A stretch of DNA of 13,144 nt. Source: Verrucomicrobiota bacterium (lineage in GTDB: Bacteria; Verrucomicrobiota; Verrucomicrobiia; Limisphaerales; UBA1412). The notes under the pieces were generated by a model. That model made no database searches, was not told the DNA's origin, and was given only the letters and a program-made list of their open reading frames with translations. A program made the position numbers and the translations under genes. Below, piece by piece: positions 1 through 6,742 of this stretch. Every line of letters starts with the position of its first letter. Positions within the stretch are counted from its first letter, which is position 1. The DNA lies in contig JAFZAR010000138.1 in the NCBI GenBank assembly GCA_017557085.1, positions 1 through 13,144 on the forward strand, given 5' to 3'.

Positions 1-1530
1 CATATCCATGATATTGTTGAAATTCGCCGCGACATACGCCGCCGCGATAGAAAGTACAATGCCGCCCACTGTCGAACAGCGGCCCATCCACAGATAGTGT
101 TTATCCGAAGCGTTCCTATTGATGTAACTCTGATAAATATCATAAGTCCAGACAGTATTGAAAGCCGTCGTATTGCCGGCCATACCGGACATGAAGGAAG
201 CCATCAGTGCGCACAATCCCAGACCCAACAGACCCGCCGGGAAGTATTTGTGCAGCATCATCGGAATGACCAGGTCATAATCCAGCTCAACGATCGGTTT
301 ATTGGTCTTGTCCAGCTTCAGCGAGCCATTCTTATTCTTCTTGTAAACGACCTCGCCCACCATGCCGTCGGCGGTGGATTTCATATTCATGACCTTCGGT
401 GGGACCAGACCACGTCCACCGGTCACTGTAAGGTCTTCAATACTGGGAACATTGAACTTGGCAAGACGCTCCGCCAGAGCCGGATTGTTCTGTTCGATCT
501 GCTGTGTGATCGCTGTGTCGGCTCTCTTTTCCAGAACCTTGTCCGCCATCGGAGCGATACCGATCGCCAGCATACCGGGCAGGATCACCAGCAAGGGGAA
601 GAACATCTTGGGGATAGCCGCGATCAGAGGCGTTCTGCGGGCCGCGCTCATGCTGTTAGCGGCCATAGCACGCTGCACCACCAGGAAGTCCGTACACCAG
701 TAACCAAAGCTCAGCACAAAGCCCAGGCCCATCACCAGGCCAAACCATTCCACGCCCATCGGGTTCGCAGCTGCGTCACCCATGAACTTCCATGAGTGCG
801 TCAGCGCGTCCGGGTTCATGCTCTCGCCCAGCACCTCCGCGCGGAACCATCCTTCCTGTGCCAGACGGGCTTTGATGCCTTCCCAGCCGCCGACATTGTA
901 AATGCCCAGGAAAACCAGAGGGATAAAACCAAACACGATCAGGAAGAACTGGATGACCTCGTTATAGATAGCAGAGGTCAGACCGCCCAGGAACGTGTAA
1001 ACCAATACGATAAAAGCAGAGACCAGTACACAGGTATTGAAGTCCCAGCCCAGGAGCAGGTTCAGCAGTTTGCCCATTGCGTACATGGAGATACCGGAAG
1101 AGAACACCGTCATCACCGCGAAAGAAATGGCATTGAAACCGCGAGTTTTTTCGTCAAAACGCAGCTTCAGGTATTCCGGAACGGAACGCGCGCGTGAACC
1201 ATAATAGAACGGCATCATGAAGATACCCACAAAGATCATCGCCGGGATGGCGCCGATCCAGTAAAAATGGCTGGTCGCGATGCCGTACTTGGCACCCGAC
1301 GCACCCATGCCAATGACCTCTTGAGCACCCAGGTTCGCGGAAATAAACGCCAACCCTGTGATCCAGGCCGCGATGGATTTGCCTGAGAGGAAGAAGTCCT
1401 CACTGGTTTTCATAAACCGTTTCAGCGCAAAACCTACCCCCACCACAAACAGGAAATAGATCAGCAGCACTGCCCAATCCACTCCCGCCAATGTGAATTT
1501 CGGAATCGTATAAGTTAATATATCACTCAT
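1..1530 (-). CDS. Sodium:solute symporter (SSS family), 3' end beyond window
   Basis: An inner-membrane transporter that probably uses the sodium gradient to import a small solute, likely a sugar, sugar acid or similar; the substrate cannot be read from sequence. The first 510 residues are present and the frame runs open off the left edge. It begins MSDILTYTIP, then shows many hydrophobic segments. Family landmarks are visible: an early VDWAVLLIYFLFVVGVGF helix, DFFLSGKSIAAW, ISANLGAQEVIGMGASGAK in TM1-2, RSVPEYLKLRFD, and at about 443-463 MASFMSGMAGNTTAFNT followed by TYDIYQ, which aligns with the Na2-site helix (TM8) of vSGLT. Two departures stand out: a polar stretch of about 90 residues (roughly 330-420) between TM helices, and Gly449 where vSGLT has the second sodium-binding serine. 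The ATG at 1530 is the first in frame after the promoter region; no Shine-Dalgarno precedes it. Family assignment is sure, substrate unknown. Confidence 0.93.
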   Translation of the reverse strand, partial: MSDILTYTIPKFTLAGVDWAVLLIYFLFVVGVGFALKRFMKTSEDFFLSGKSIAAWITGLAFISANLGAQEVIGMGASGAKYGIATSHFYWIGAIPAMIFVGIFMMPFYYGSRARSVPEYLKLRFDEKTRGFNAISFAVMTVFSSGISMYAMGKLLNLLLGWDFNTCVLVSAFIVLVYTFLGGLTSAIYNEVIQFFLIVFGFIPLVFLGIYNVGGWEGIKARLAQEGWFRAEVLGESMNPDALTHSWKFMGDAAANPMGVEWFGLVMGLGFVLSFGYWCTDFLVVQRAMAANSMSAARRTPLIAAIPKMFFPLLVILPGMLAIGIAPMADKVLEKRADTAITQQIEQNNPALAERLAKFNVPSIEDLTVTGGRGLVPPKVMNMKSTADGMVGEVVYKKNKNGSLKLDKTNKPIVELDYDLVIPMMLHKYFPAGLLGLGLCALMASFMSGMAGNTTAFNTVWTYDIYQSYINRNASDKHYLWMGRCSTVGGIVLSIAAAYVAANFNNIMDM

Positions 1531-1542
1531 AAACTTGGAGTT

Positions 1543-1571
1543 ATTGTCTCAGTCTTCAACCCTTCTGTCAA
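1543..1571 (-). promoter_or_regulatory. Candidate sigma70 promoter of the symporter (proximal)
   Basis: On the minus strand a perfect TTGACA (1566-1571) is followed after 17 bases by GACAAT (1543-1548, 4 of 6 matches). Transcription would start near 1536, leaving only about six bases before the ATG, so the mRNA would be almost leaderless. This fits the missing Shine-Dalgarno but makes the alternative promoter at 1601-1606 equally worth considering. Confidence 0.4.
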
Positions 1572-1600
1572 TTCCCAACTCGCAAAAACACCGTTTGTAG

Positions 1601-1623
1601 ATTATAACTTATTCATTAATAAG
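1601..1623 (-). promoter_or_regulatory. Candidate distal -10 box with adjoining inverted repeat (possible operator)
   Basis: A perfect TATAAT (minus strand, 1601-1606) lies about 70 bases upstream of the symporter start. Immediately upstream of it is a perfect inverted repeat, CTTATT-CATT-AATAAG (1608-1623), which would lie in the promoter spacer. The -35 position is poor (TTATAT), as expected if activation or AT-rich upstream DNA compensates. The surrounding DNA is very AT-rich, so a chance match is possible. Confidence 0.3.
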
Positions 1624-1711
1624 ATATAATATAGATATACAACAGCATACTCTTTTGGTGAAAATCTCGAATCAGACATTTACAACGGAGTCTCGCTTAT
1701 AAATAAACACT

Positions 1712-3115
1712 CTATTCAAACAATTCAGATTTTAATTCAGGGGCATCCAAATCTACACGATAGAGCACTTGGTTATAATCGTAACGAGCTGTCGGGTATT
1801 CGTTTCCGGAAAATTGTTTTGAATAGGAACCCTCTAACAATAGATAGGAACAATCTTTGGGAAGGAGTTCCGGATGCAGTCTGGGATTATAAAAAGTATA
1901 ATGATCATGCGTTATGACTTTTACAGCCTTTTTCCAAGGTCCTGTCGGGGAAGGTGCTTCCGTGTACCAAACCTCACCCAGAAAAGAACTGCCCCCCTGT
2001 TCAACAAAAATCGAGACCCAGCGCTTTTTATGTTCACTCCATTGCATCGAACCGGAATGCAAACGAACCTGAGACTCGTCTTTCACGGAGGAAAGCACTC
2101 TTGGAGTCGAAACACTTTCCCAGTTTTCCGGCTCCAGCCAGGCTTCATAAGTCGCCCGGCATCTCATATTGGGAAGCGGACTGCCAAAATACACCCACTC
2201 CACGCCTTGCTCATCCGTGTAAAAGGCCTGATTCCCTTCCGGGCATGACGGCGCGTCTTTTCCAGAAGACTTGTTCCAAAGTACTTTTACGGACTCAAAC
2301 TCTTCCTTTTCATCATTCCAAACGGCCAGACCTTTTTCATAAGCCTGCAAAAAGTTTTTGATCTTGCTGTAAACCGTGCAGAGGTGTTCTTTTCCATCTT
2401 TGTCCTTCAAGGACAAAGTTCCTCCGATCCAAATCGGTCCCTCACTGGGTAAAGGAATGACTCCTCGTGGCTTGCCCTCCTGATTCTTGAATAGATCATA
2501 TTTTATTTTGACCGGCGGCTGACCGGGATATGCCCAAGTCTCAGGAAGAGGTGTCTTTGCCGCGCTGGTATTAAATATTCCCAAAGGATAAGGTGAAAGC
2601 GAAGTATCCCCCCAAGCCCAGAATATATGATCCTTATAAGGAGTCGTTTGCACCGTATCACAGCCGACCACTCCGGCATCCTGCCAGTCCATATCCGTCC
2701 CGCATTTCTGGCTCTCCGCGAACAATCCGCTGCCCGTCAAACGTCCCAGTCTCTTGGCTATCATATCGCGATTGACTTTGACAACGGCCTTCCCTCCGGA
2801 GACAGGTTTCAGTCTCGCGCCCCGGTAACCAAAGCCATCTTTGGGGACGGAATACCCATGGCTGGTAATATCGAACCACACCTCTTTTCCCATAAGATCC
2901 GGTTCATAAAACGCGATGACACCGGCATTATCCGTTACAAAACGAATGTTTTCCACTGTTTTGAATTCGACCAGAGGAACCGGCCAATTATTCTCAGCAT
3001 CAACTACTTCAATCCTGAAATAAGGATTTTGTCCTGTACCTTTCTCGACTTGTGCCTGTCCCCAAAACGTGCACAACCCTAAGAAACATCCTAAAAAAAT
3101 CGATTTTTTCATCAT
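1712..3115 (-). CDS. Secreted beta-propeller-like protein of unknown activity, possibly glycan-active
   Basis: A 467-residue exported protein. Residues 1-22 (MMKKSIFLGCFLGLCTFWGQ, then AQ) form a Sec signal peptide. Residues about 30-115 resemble a small Ig-like or prealbumin-like domain (RIEVVDAENNWPVPLVEF, then TDNAGVIAFYEPD). From about 120 the protein carries RLGRLTGSGLFAES, then IFWAWGDTSLSPYPLGIFNTS, and blade-like strands such as LHSGSMQWSEHKKRWVSIF and SPTGPWKKAV, in the style of five-bladed propellers (GH43, DUF4185 and relatives). I recall this TG-G-Y/F...WGDT...YPLG pattern from uncharacterised proteins of PVC bacteria and Acidobacteria, but I do not recognise a catalytic triad. 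It lies upstream of the symporter in the same direction with a 181-base gap, so it may release or bind the sugar that is imported. No Shine-Dalgarno is evident. The second ATG (MKKS) is an equally possible start. Confidence 0.85.
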   Translation of the reverse strand: MMKKSIFLGCFLGLCTFWGQAQVEKGTGQNPYFRIEVVDAENNWPVPLVEFKTVENIRFVTDNAGVIAFYEPDLMGKEVWFDITSHGYSVPKDGFGYRGARLKPVSGGKAVVKVNRDMIAKRLGRLTGSGLFAESQKCGTDMDWQDAGVVGCDTVQTTPYKDHIFWAWGDTSLSPYPLGIFNTSAAKTPLPETWAYPGQPPVKIKYDLFKNQEGKPRGVIPLPSEGPIWIGGTLSLKDKDGKEHLCTVYSKIKNFLQAYEKGLAVWNDEKEEFESVKVLWNKSSGKDAPSCPEGNQAFYTDEQGVEWVYFGSPLPNMRCRATYEAWLEPENWESVSTPRVLSSVKDESQVRLHSGSMQWSEHKKRWVSIFVEQGGSSFLGEVWYTEAPSPTGPWKKAVKVITHDHYTFYNPRLHPELLPKDCSYLLLEGSYSKQFSGNEYPTARYDYNQVLYRVDLDAPELKSELFE

Positions 3116-3118
3116 ACT

Positions 3119-3138
3119 CTGTTAATAGCCACTAACAG
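3119..3138. promoter_or_regulatory. 20-base inverted repeat just upstream of the secreted propeller-like gene
   Basis: CTGTTAATAGCCACTAACAG has perfect 6-base arms (CTGTTA/TAACAG) around an 8-base centre and lies three bases upstream of the start codon at 3115. It could be a repressor operator in DNA, or a hairpin in the mRNA that controls initiation where no Shine-Dalgarno exists. No good sigma70 promoter is obvious next to it. Confidence 0.35.
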
Positions 3139-3214
3139 GGGCAAACTAGCAAATCAACAGCTGCTAATTCAACTCTTTTCTTTCAAAAAATAAATGAATT
3201 GCTGCAAAAACTAT

Positions 3215-3242
3215 TTGCATTTTTCCTCATCTCTGGCAGAAT
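3215..3242 (+). promoter_or_regulatory. Candidate sigma70 promoter of the small basic protein gene
   Basis: TTGCAT (3215-3220, 4 of 6) and CAGAAT (3237-3242, 4 of 6) are separated by 16 bases. The predicted start is near 3249, which is where the leader hairpin begins. Both boxes are imperfect, so support is moderate. Confidence 0.35.
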
Positions 3243-3247
3243 AGGTC

Positions 3248-3271
3248 GGCCTCTCCATGAAGGAGCTGGCC
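3248..3271 (+). promoter_or_regulatory. Leader hairpin upstream of the small basic protein gene
   Basis: GGCC (3248-3251), T, CTCC (3253-3256), loop ATGAA, GGAG (3262-3265), CT, GGCC (3268-3271) form an 8-base-pair stem with a small internal loop. A U-rich stretch (AATTTATTTTTTG) follows about ten bases later, just before the ATG at 3295. The U-run is too far from the stem for a standard terminator. A role in mRNA stability or feedback is possible but unproven. Confidence 0.4.
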
Positions 3272-3294
3272 TGTGGTGTAATTTATTTTTTGCT

Positions 3295-3450
3295 ATGTCA
3301 TTGCATAATAGTTTGAAAGGGGCTTCTTCCCTGGGTGCGAAACGGAACGTTCTCAAACGTCAGGAACGCGTTGAGGTTTTGAAGAAGCGTAAAGAGTGGC
3401 GTGAAGGAGACCGGGTTTTCAATCTGAAGAAAACCAAGTTCGTTGCCTAA
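3295..3450 (+). CDS. Small basic protein, PVC-superphylum signature family
   Basis: A 51-residue, lysine/arginine-rich protein starting MSLHNSLKGASSLGAKRNVL, with an ERVEVLKKRKEWREGD stretch and a VFNLKKTK end. This matches the small basic protein family that I recall as conserved across Planctomycetes, Verrucomicrobia, Lentisphaerae and Chlamydiae and proposed to resemble ribosomal protein L30; a role in translation is a published suggestion, not something the sequence shows. The reading frame is open upstream to 3199, but the family begins at MSLH, and residues before it (a hydrophobic then mixed stretch) look like translated leader, so I start at 3295. There is no Shine-Dalgarno; the bases before the ATG are U-rich. 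A pseudouridine synthase gene follows 75 bases later, which supports a ribosomal setting. Confidence 0.85.
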   Translation: MSLHNSLKGASSLGAKRNVLKRQERVEVLKKRKEWREGDRVFNLKKTKFVA

Positions 3451-3498
3451 CCTACTGATTTTATTTTCTGTGATTTAAGGAATTATCCAACTCTTAAG

Positions 3499-3515
3499 AG
3501 GAGGATTTTCCTTTT
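3499..3515 (+). other. Weak hairpin burying an AGGAGG motif, with U-rich tail
   Basis: AGGAGGA (3499-3505) can pair with TCCTTTT (3509-3515) around a three-base loop, using two G-U pairs, and a U-rich run CTTTTCT follows. This can be read as a weak terminator for the small basic protein gene, or as a fold that hides the only Shine-Dalgarno-like motif upstream of the pseudouridine synthase, whose GTG lies 21 bases beyond that motif. Predicted stability is low. Confidence 0.25.
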
Positions 3516-3525
3516 TCTTTTCTAG

Positions 3526-4263
3526 GTGAACCGCTCTCCAAATGAAGAACAATCTTTGGTCCGTCTCCAGAAATTTCTTTCTGAAGCCGGGGTTTGTTCT
3601 CGGAGAGCAGCTGAACAGCTGATCATTGAAGGGCGTGTGGCGGTAAATGGACGCCGCATTACTACTTTAGGCACAAAAGTCTCTCCATCGGAAGACCGTG
3701 TCACTGTAGATGGCGCTGAGGTCAAAGCCCGCAGAAAACTCTATATCGCCTTGTACAAACCTCGTGATGTCGTTTGTACTCGTAAAGATCCCCAAGGACG
3801 TCCAACCGTATTGGATTTCCTTCCTCCGGAAATGCAGCATGTTTATCCTGTTGGCAGGTTAGACTATGATTCTGAGGGGCTTATTCTATTAACCAGCGAT
3901 GGTGAATTGTGTAATCATATAACACACCCATCATCTGGTGTAGATAAAATTTATTACGTTGAGGTTCAAGGAGCTATTAAAAAAGAAACCATCTCCAAAA
4001 TGCTCAAGGGCATTTACCATGAAGGCGATTTTTTAAGAGCTTCGGCAGTTAAGATTTTACGGTCGAATAACACACGCACCTGCCTGACGATCACGCTTCG
4101 GGAAGGCAAAAACAGAGAAATCCGGCGGATACTGGATTCATTGGATCAGATCGTTCTGGTCCTTCGTCGGGTGCAGGTCGGACCGGTAAAATTAGATAAA
4201 TTAGCATTAGGCAAGTGGCGGTTATTGACAAAAACCGAAATACAGTTTTTACTTAACACATGA
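3526..4263 (+). CDS. rluB: RsuA/RluB-type rRNA pseudouridine synthase
   Basis: Converts a specific uridine to pseudouridine, most likely in 23S rRNA (RluB type); assignment to 16S (RsuA) cannot be excluded. Length 245 residues is typical. An S4 RNA-binding domain occupies about 12-60 (VRLQKFLSEAGVCSRRAAEQ...GRVAVNG), and the catalytic domain follows with the family signature VGRLDYDSEGLILLTSDGEL, where Asp113 is the catalytic aspartate, and a late REGKNREIRRI motif. The frame is closed by a TAG directly before the GTG at 3526, so GTG is the first possible start; a TTG at 3556 right before VRLQKF is the alternative. The stop overlaps the next ATG by four bases (ATGA), indicating translational coupling with the SH3 protein. 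Confidence 0.92.
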   Translation: MNRSPNEEQSLVRLQKFLSEAGVCSRRAAEQLIIEGRVAVNGRRITTLGTKVSPSEDRVTVDGAEVKARRKLYIALYKPRDVVCTRKDPQGRPTVLDFLPPEMQHVYPVGRLDYDSEGLILLTSDGELCNHITHPSSGVDKIYYVEVQGAIKKETISKMLKGIYHEGDFLRASAVKILRSNNTRTCLTITLREGKNREIRRILDSLDQIVLVLRRVQVGPVKLDKLALGKWRLLTKTEIQFLLNT

Positions 4264-5366
4264 GTGTGACGAGATATTTCTTAATTCTCTCTCTGGCGGT
4301 TCTGGGACAAGTCGCGGTCTCTGCCGATCAGGGAGCTGTGGTAACAGGAGATCGGGTAAATGTGCGATCCGATATATCCACAAACGCGGATATTATTGAA
4401 AAGGCAACAAAGGGAGCAAAGTATATTGCGGTTGAACGTGATACCATTAATCCCCCCATCGAAGGAATGCCCGCGAACTGGATCAAAGTTCGTCTGAATT
4501 CCTCTCCTGTTTACATCAAAAGCGATTTATTAAACGAGGATGGCTCGGCCAAAACCACCCTCAATCTCAGAGAAGGTCCCGGTACGACCTACAAAAAAGT
4601 AGGCCAACTGAAACAAGGCGAAAAAGTCGTTATTCTGGGAACGGGAAATGGATGGTCAAAAGTTGAAGGACCAGAGTCTTTTGGATACATTGCCGAAGAT
4701 TATATCCAATTGACCGGACCTGTTGAAAAATCATCAGCCCCGGAAGTTAAAAACGAAAAAACGGAGAAACCCGCACCAGAAAAAACAATTGCCTCCGCTA
4801 TTACTATAAAACCCGCTGAGGCTAAACCTGTTAAAGTTGAAGAGCACAAGACAGAGCCAGCTCCGACCGAGAAAGAAGCTCCGGAAATTGTTGAAGTCCA
4901 GGTAGAAGAACCGACTCCTGTTATTATTCCTCCTGAACCGGTCGCTCCTGTAGCTCAAGCAGAACAACCTGCCGAAGAAAAGAATGTCGCTCCAGAAGCT
5001 GAAAATCCGGCTGAAGAAGTAGTTGCGGGAAAAACAGAGAAAAAACAGATCGTGATAGTTCCTGTCAGCACACAAACCAATAGTGTTACTGAAACCGTTA
5101 CTGGAACCGCTGAGACCGGCCGCATTGTACGGCGTGAAGGGATCGTCCGGTTGAATGAAAGCCCGGCTGCTCCTACTCCTTATTCGTTGTATAACATTTA
5201 CGACAGAAGGATGATGAACTTCTTATACATTACCAAAGACAATGAAATTTCTCTTAAACCGTATTCCGGAAAGAAAGTCATTGTCACTGGTCCTGAATCT
5301 TTGGATTCCCGCTGGAAAAATCACCCGCTCCTGACAGTAAAAACGATTGAGTTGAGGAACCAATAA
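4260..5366 (+). CDS. Exported SH3-domain protein with Pro/Glu/Lys-rich linker
   Basis: A 368-residue envelope protein. Residues 1-22 (MSVTRYFLILSLAVLGQVAV, then SA) are a Sec signal peptide. Two bacterial SH3 domains follow: about 25-90 (VTGDRVNVRSDISTNADIIE...) and about 97-152 (LNLREGPGTTYKKVGQLKQG ... GWSKVEG ... GYIAEDYI). Residues about 155-265 are a low-complexity linker rich in Pro, Glu, Ala and Lys, as in proteins that span peptidoglycan. A distinct C-terminal domain (about 285-368) ends GKKVIVTGPESLDSRW, then HPLLTVKTIEL, an OB- or SH3-like pattern that I do not recognise by name. Such proteins usually bind cell wall or partner proteins; no catalytic motif is seen. Translation is probably coupled to the pseudouridine synthase through the ATGA overlap, since no Shine-Dalgarno precedes it. 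Confidence 0.85.
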   Translation: MSVTRYFLILSLAVLGQVAVSADQGAVVTGDRVNVRSDISTNADIIEKATKGAKYIAVERDTINPPIEGMPANWIKVRLNSSPVYIKSDLLNEDGSAKTTLNLREGPGTTYKKVGQLKQGEKVVILGTGNGWSKVEGPESFGYIAEDYIQLTGPVEKSSAPEVKNEKTEKPAPEKTIASAITIKPAEAKPVKVEEHKTEPAPTEKEAPEIVEVQVEEPTPVIIPPEPVAPVAQAEQPAEEKNVAPEAENPAEEVVAGKTEKKQIVIVPVSTQTNSVTETVTGTAETGRIVRREGIVRLNESPAAPTPYSLYNIYDRRMMNFLYITKDNEISLKPYSGKKVIVTGPESLDSRWKNHPLLTVKTIELRNQ

Positions 5367-5371
5367 ACTCA

Positions 5372-6262
5372 ATGATAAATAACCTCATAGATGGGAAGGC
5401 CATTGCCGCCGCCATACACGAAGAAACGGCACAGGAAGTTGCTTCCCTGCTAAAGCAAGGGATCCAGCCGGCGGTTGCCTTTGTCCGGGTGGGTGAAGAC
5501 CCTGCTTCTAAGGTATATGTGGGAATGAAGGAAAAGATGGCTGCCAAGCTGGGCATCAAGTCTATCCTTCACATTCTCCCGGAATCAACTTCAGAGGCAG
5601 AGCTTCTGGTGCTTTTAAATAAACTCAACGCAGATCGATCGGTTCATGGCATTCTTGTCCAGGCTCCGCTCCCTAAGCATATTGATCAGGCCAGAGTCTT
5701 TGAAACCGTTCTTCCAAATAAAGATGTGGATGGTTTTCATCCTGTCAATGTAGGTAAATTACTACTGGGTGATACCAATGGATTTGTCCCCTGCACTCCC
5801 GGCGGCATCCATGAATTGCTCATTCGTTCCGGAGTTGAAACAAGCGGCGCAAATGTGGTCATCCTCGGCAGAGGAAACATCGTCGGCAAGCCAATGGCTT
5901 CTATTCTGATGCAAAAAGGCCCTCACGCCAACGCCACCGTCACGATCTGTCACTCTCGTTCACGCAATATAGAGTCCATCTGCCGCAACGCGGATATTCT
6001 TATTGCCGCTCTTGGTGTCGCGGAATTTGTAAAAGCCGACATGGTCAAACCGGGGGCAGTCGTCATTGATGTGGGAGTCAATCGGATCAATGACGCTAAT
6101 GCGCCTAAGGGATATCGCCTTGTAGGTGATGTGGATTTCAACGCAGTCCAACCGATTGCCGGTAAAATTACACCCAACCCTGGCGGGGTCGGGCCTATGA
6201 CTATCGCCATGCTGATGAAAAATACTGTTCGCGCAGCTAAAATGGCAAATTTAAAACAATAA
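5372..6262 (+). CDS. folD: Methylenetetrahydrofolate dehydrogenase / methenyltetrahydrofolate cyclohydrolase
   Basis: A cytoplasmic bifunctional enzyme that interconverts 5,10-methylene-, 5,10-methenyl- and 10-formyl-tetrahydrofolate, usually with NADP. At 296 residues it is full length. Catalytic-domain residues are present: Tyr49 and Lys53 in KVYVGMKEK, Gln97 in GILVQAPLP, and Asp118 in KDVDGFHPVNVG. The nucleotide-binding domain shows PCTPGG, VVILGRGNIVGKPM, and DVGVN. The closing motif is TPNPGGVGPMTIAML, with Asn where most relatives have Val. The ATG lies five bases after the SH3-protein stop, with GAGG about 15 bases upstream, so it belongs to the same operon. It works in the same folate pathway as metF at 10962-11843, which is transcribed separately. 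Confidence 0.96.
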   Translation: MINNLIDGKAIAAAIHEETAQEVASLLKQGIQPAVAFVRVGEDPASKVYVGMKEKMAAKLGIKSILHILPESTSEAELLVLLNKLNADRSVHGILVQAPLPKHIDQARVFETVLPNKDVDGFHPVNVGKLLLGDTNGFVPCTPGGIHELLIRSGVETSGANVVILGRGNIVGKPMASILMQKGPHANATVTICHSRSRNIESICRNADILIAALGVAEFVKADMVKPGAVVIDVGVNRINDANAPKGYRLVGDVDFNAVQPIAGKITPNPGGVGPMTIAMLMKNTVRAAKMANLKQ

Positions 6263-6289
6263 TACTTAAACAATAAACTTAAAAATAAT

Positions 6290-6721
6290 ATGAATGCTTC
6301 TCGTATTTTGCCCGATTTACAGGCATCCCTGCTCTGTGAGGATGTTCGTGTTGAATCTTCAGGCAATTTTATTATCGTCGGCGTCATCTCCGAAGTGCGG
6401 GTTCCCCAGCTTCCCATTGCCGCCTATAAACTGTGTGTCTTCAATCGCTGGACTGCCGGTGTTGGTGAATTCAATCAGGAAGTTCGCTTAGTCGCTCCAG
6501 ACGGAACGACCGTACTGCGCAAGAGCGCTTTCAAATTCGCACTTCAAAGCCCGGTTCAAAATACCACAAATGTGTCTGTATTTGGACAAGTGGAATTCAA
6601 AGAACAAGGCGTTTACACGATCGAAATTTTGATTGATGAAGTGATGAAACTGCGTATCCCGGTTCCTGTTGTTTTAGTACAAAAACAGCAGCCTAAGCAG
6701 CAGCCTCCTCAAAATCAGTAA
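6290..6721 (+). CDS. Small cytoplasmic protein, DUF6941-like, function unknown
   Basis: A 143-residue protein with no signal peptide or membrane helix. It has the pattern LQASLLCEDVRVESSGNFII, then VGVISEVRVPQLPIA, LCVFNRWT, a beta-rich middle (QEVRLVAPDGTTVLRK) and IEILIDEVMKLRIPVPV, which resembles a family I know as DUF6941 (xxxLLCEDVR...VGVF...P.LP). That assignment is from memory. The C-terminus is a Gln/Pro tail (QKQQPKQQPPQNQ), probably disordered. It lies 27 bases after folD in the same direction, with an A-rich region rather than a Shine-Dalgarno before the ATG, and is the last gene before the terminator. No function can be proposed. Confidence 0.8.
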   Translation: MNASRILPDLQASLLCEDVRVESSGNFIIVGVISEVRVPQLPIAAYKLCVFNRWTAGVGEFNQEVRLVAPDGTTVLRKSAFKFALQSPVQNTTNVSVFGQVEFKEQGVYTIEILIDEVMKLRIPVPVVLVQKQQPKQQPPQNQ

Positions 6722-6742
6722 ACAACGAATATGTATTAAACG

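Noticed and set aside
97..1197. Long plus-strand open frames (97-795, 362-703 and 796-1197) opposite the symporter
   Set aside because: They lie antisense to an unmistakable membrane transporter; their translations are rich in His, Gln and Arg with no domain pattern, as expected of the complement of hydrophobic codons.
1531..1711. Possible terminator between the propeller-like gene and the symporter
   Set aside because: No stem with a U-run was found on the minus strand, so the two genes may be co-transcribed despite the internal promoters.
2627..3082. Plus-strand 151-residue frame opposite the secreted propeller-like gene
   Set aside because: Antisense to a gene with a signal peptide and family-like motifs; translation has no recognisable features.
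3199..3294. N-terminal extension of the small basic protein
   Set aside because: The family begins at MSLH; the added residues translate the leader, including its hairpin.
4734..5075. Minus-strand 113-residue frame rich in Phe, Arg and Ser
   Set aside because: It is the complement of the Pro/Glu/Lys linker of the SH3 protein; composition bias explains its length.
5950..6417. Minus-strand 155-residue frame crossing the end of folD and the next gene
   Set aside because: Both strands opposite it have well supported genes; no start signal or domain is seen.
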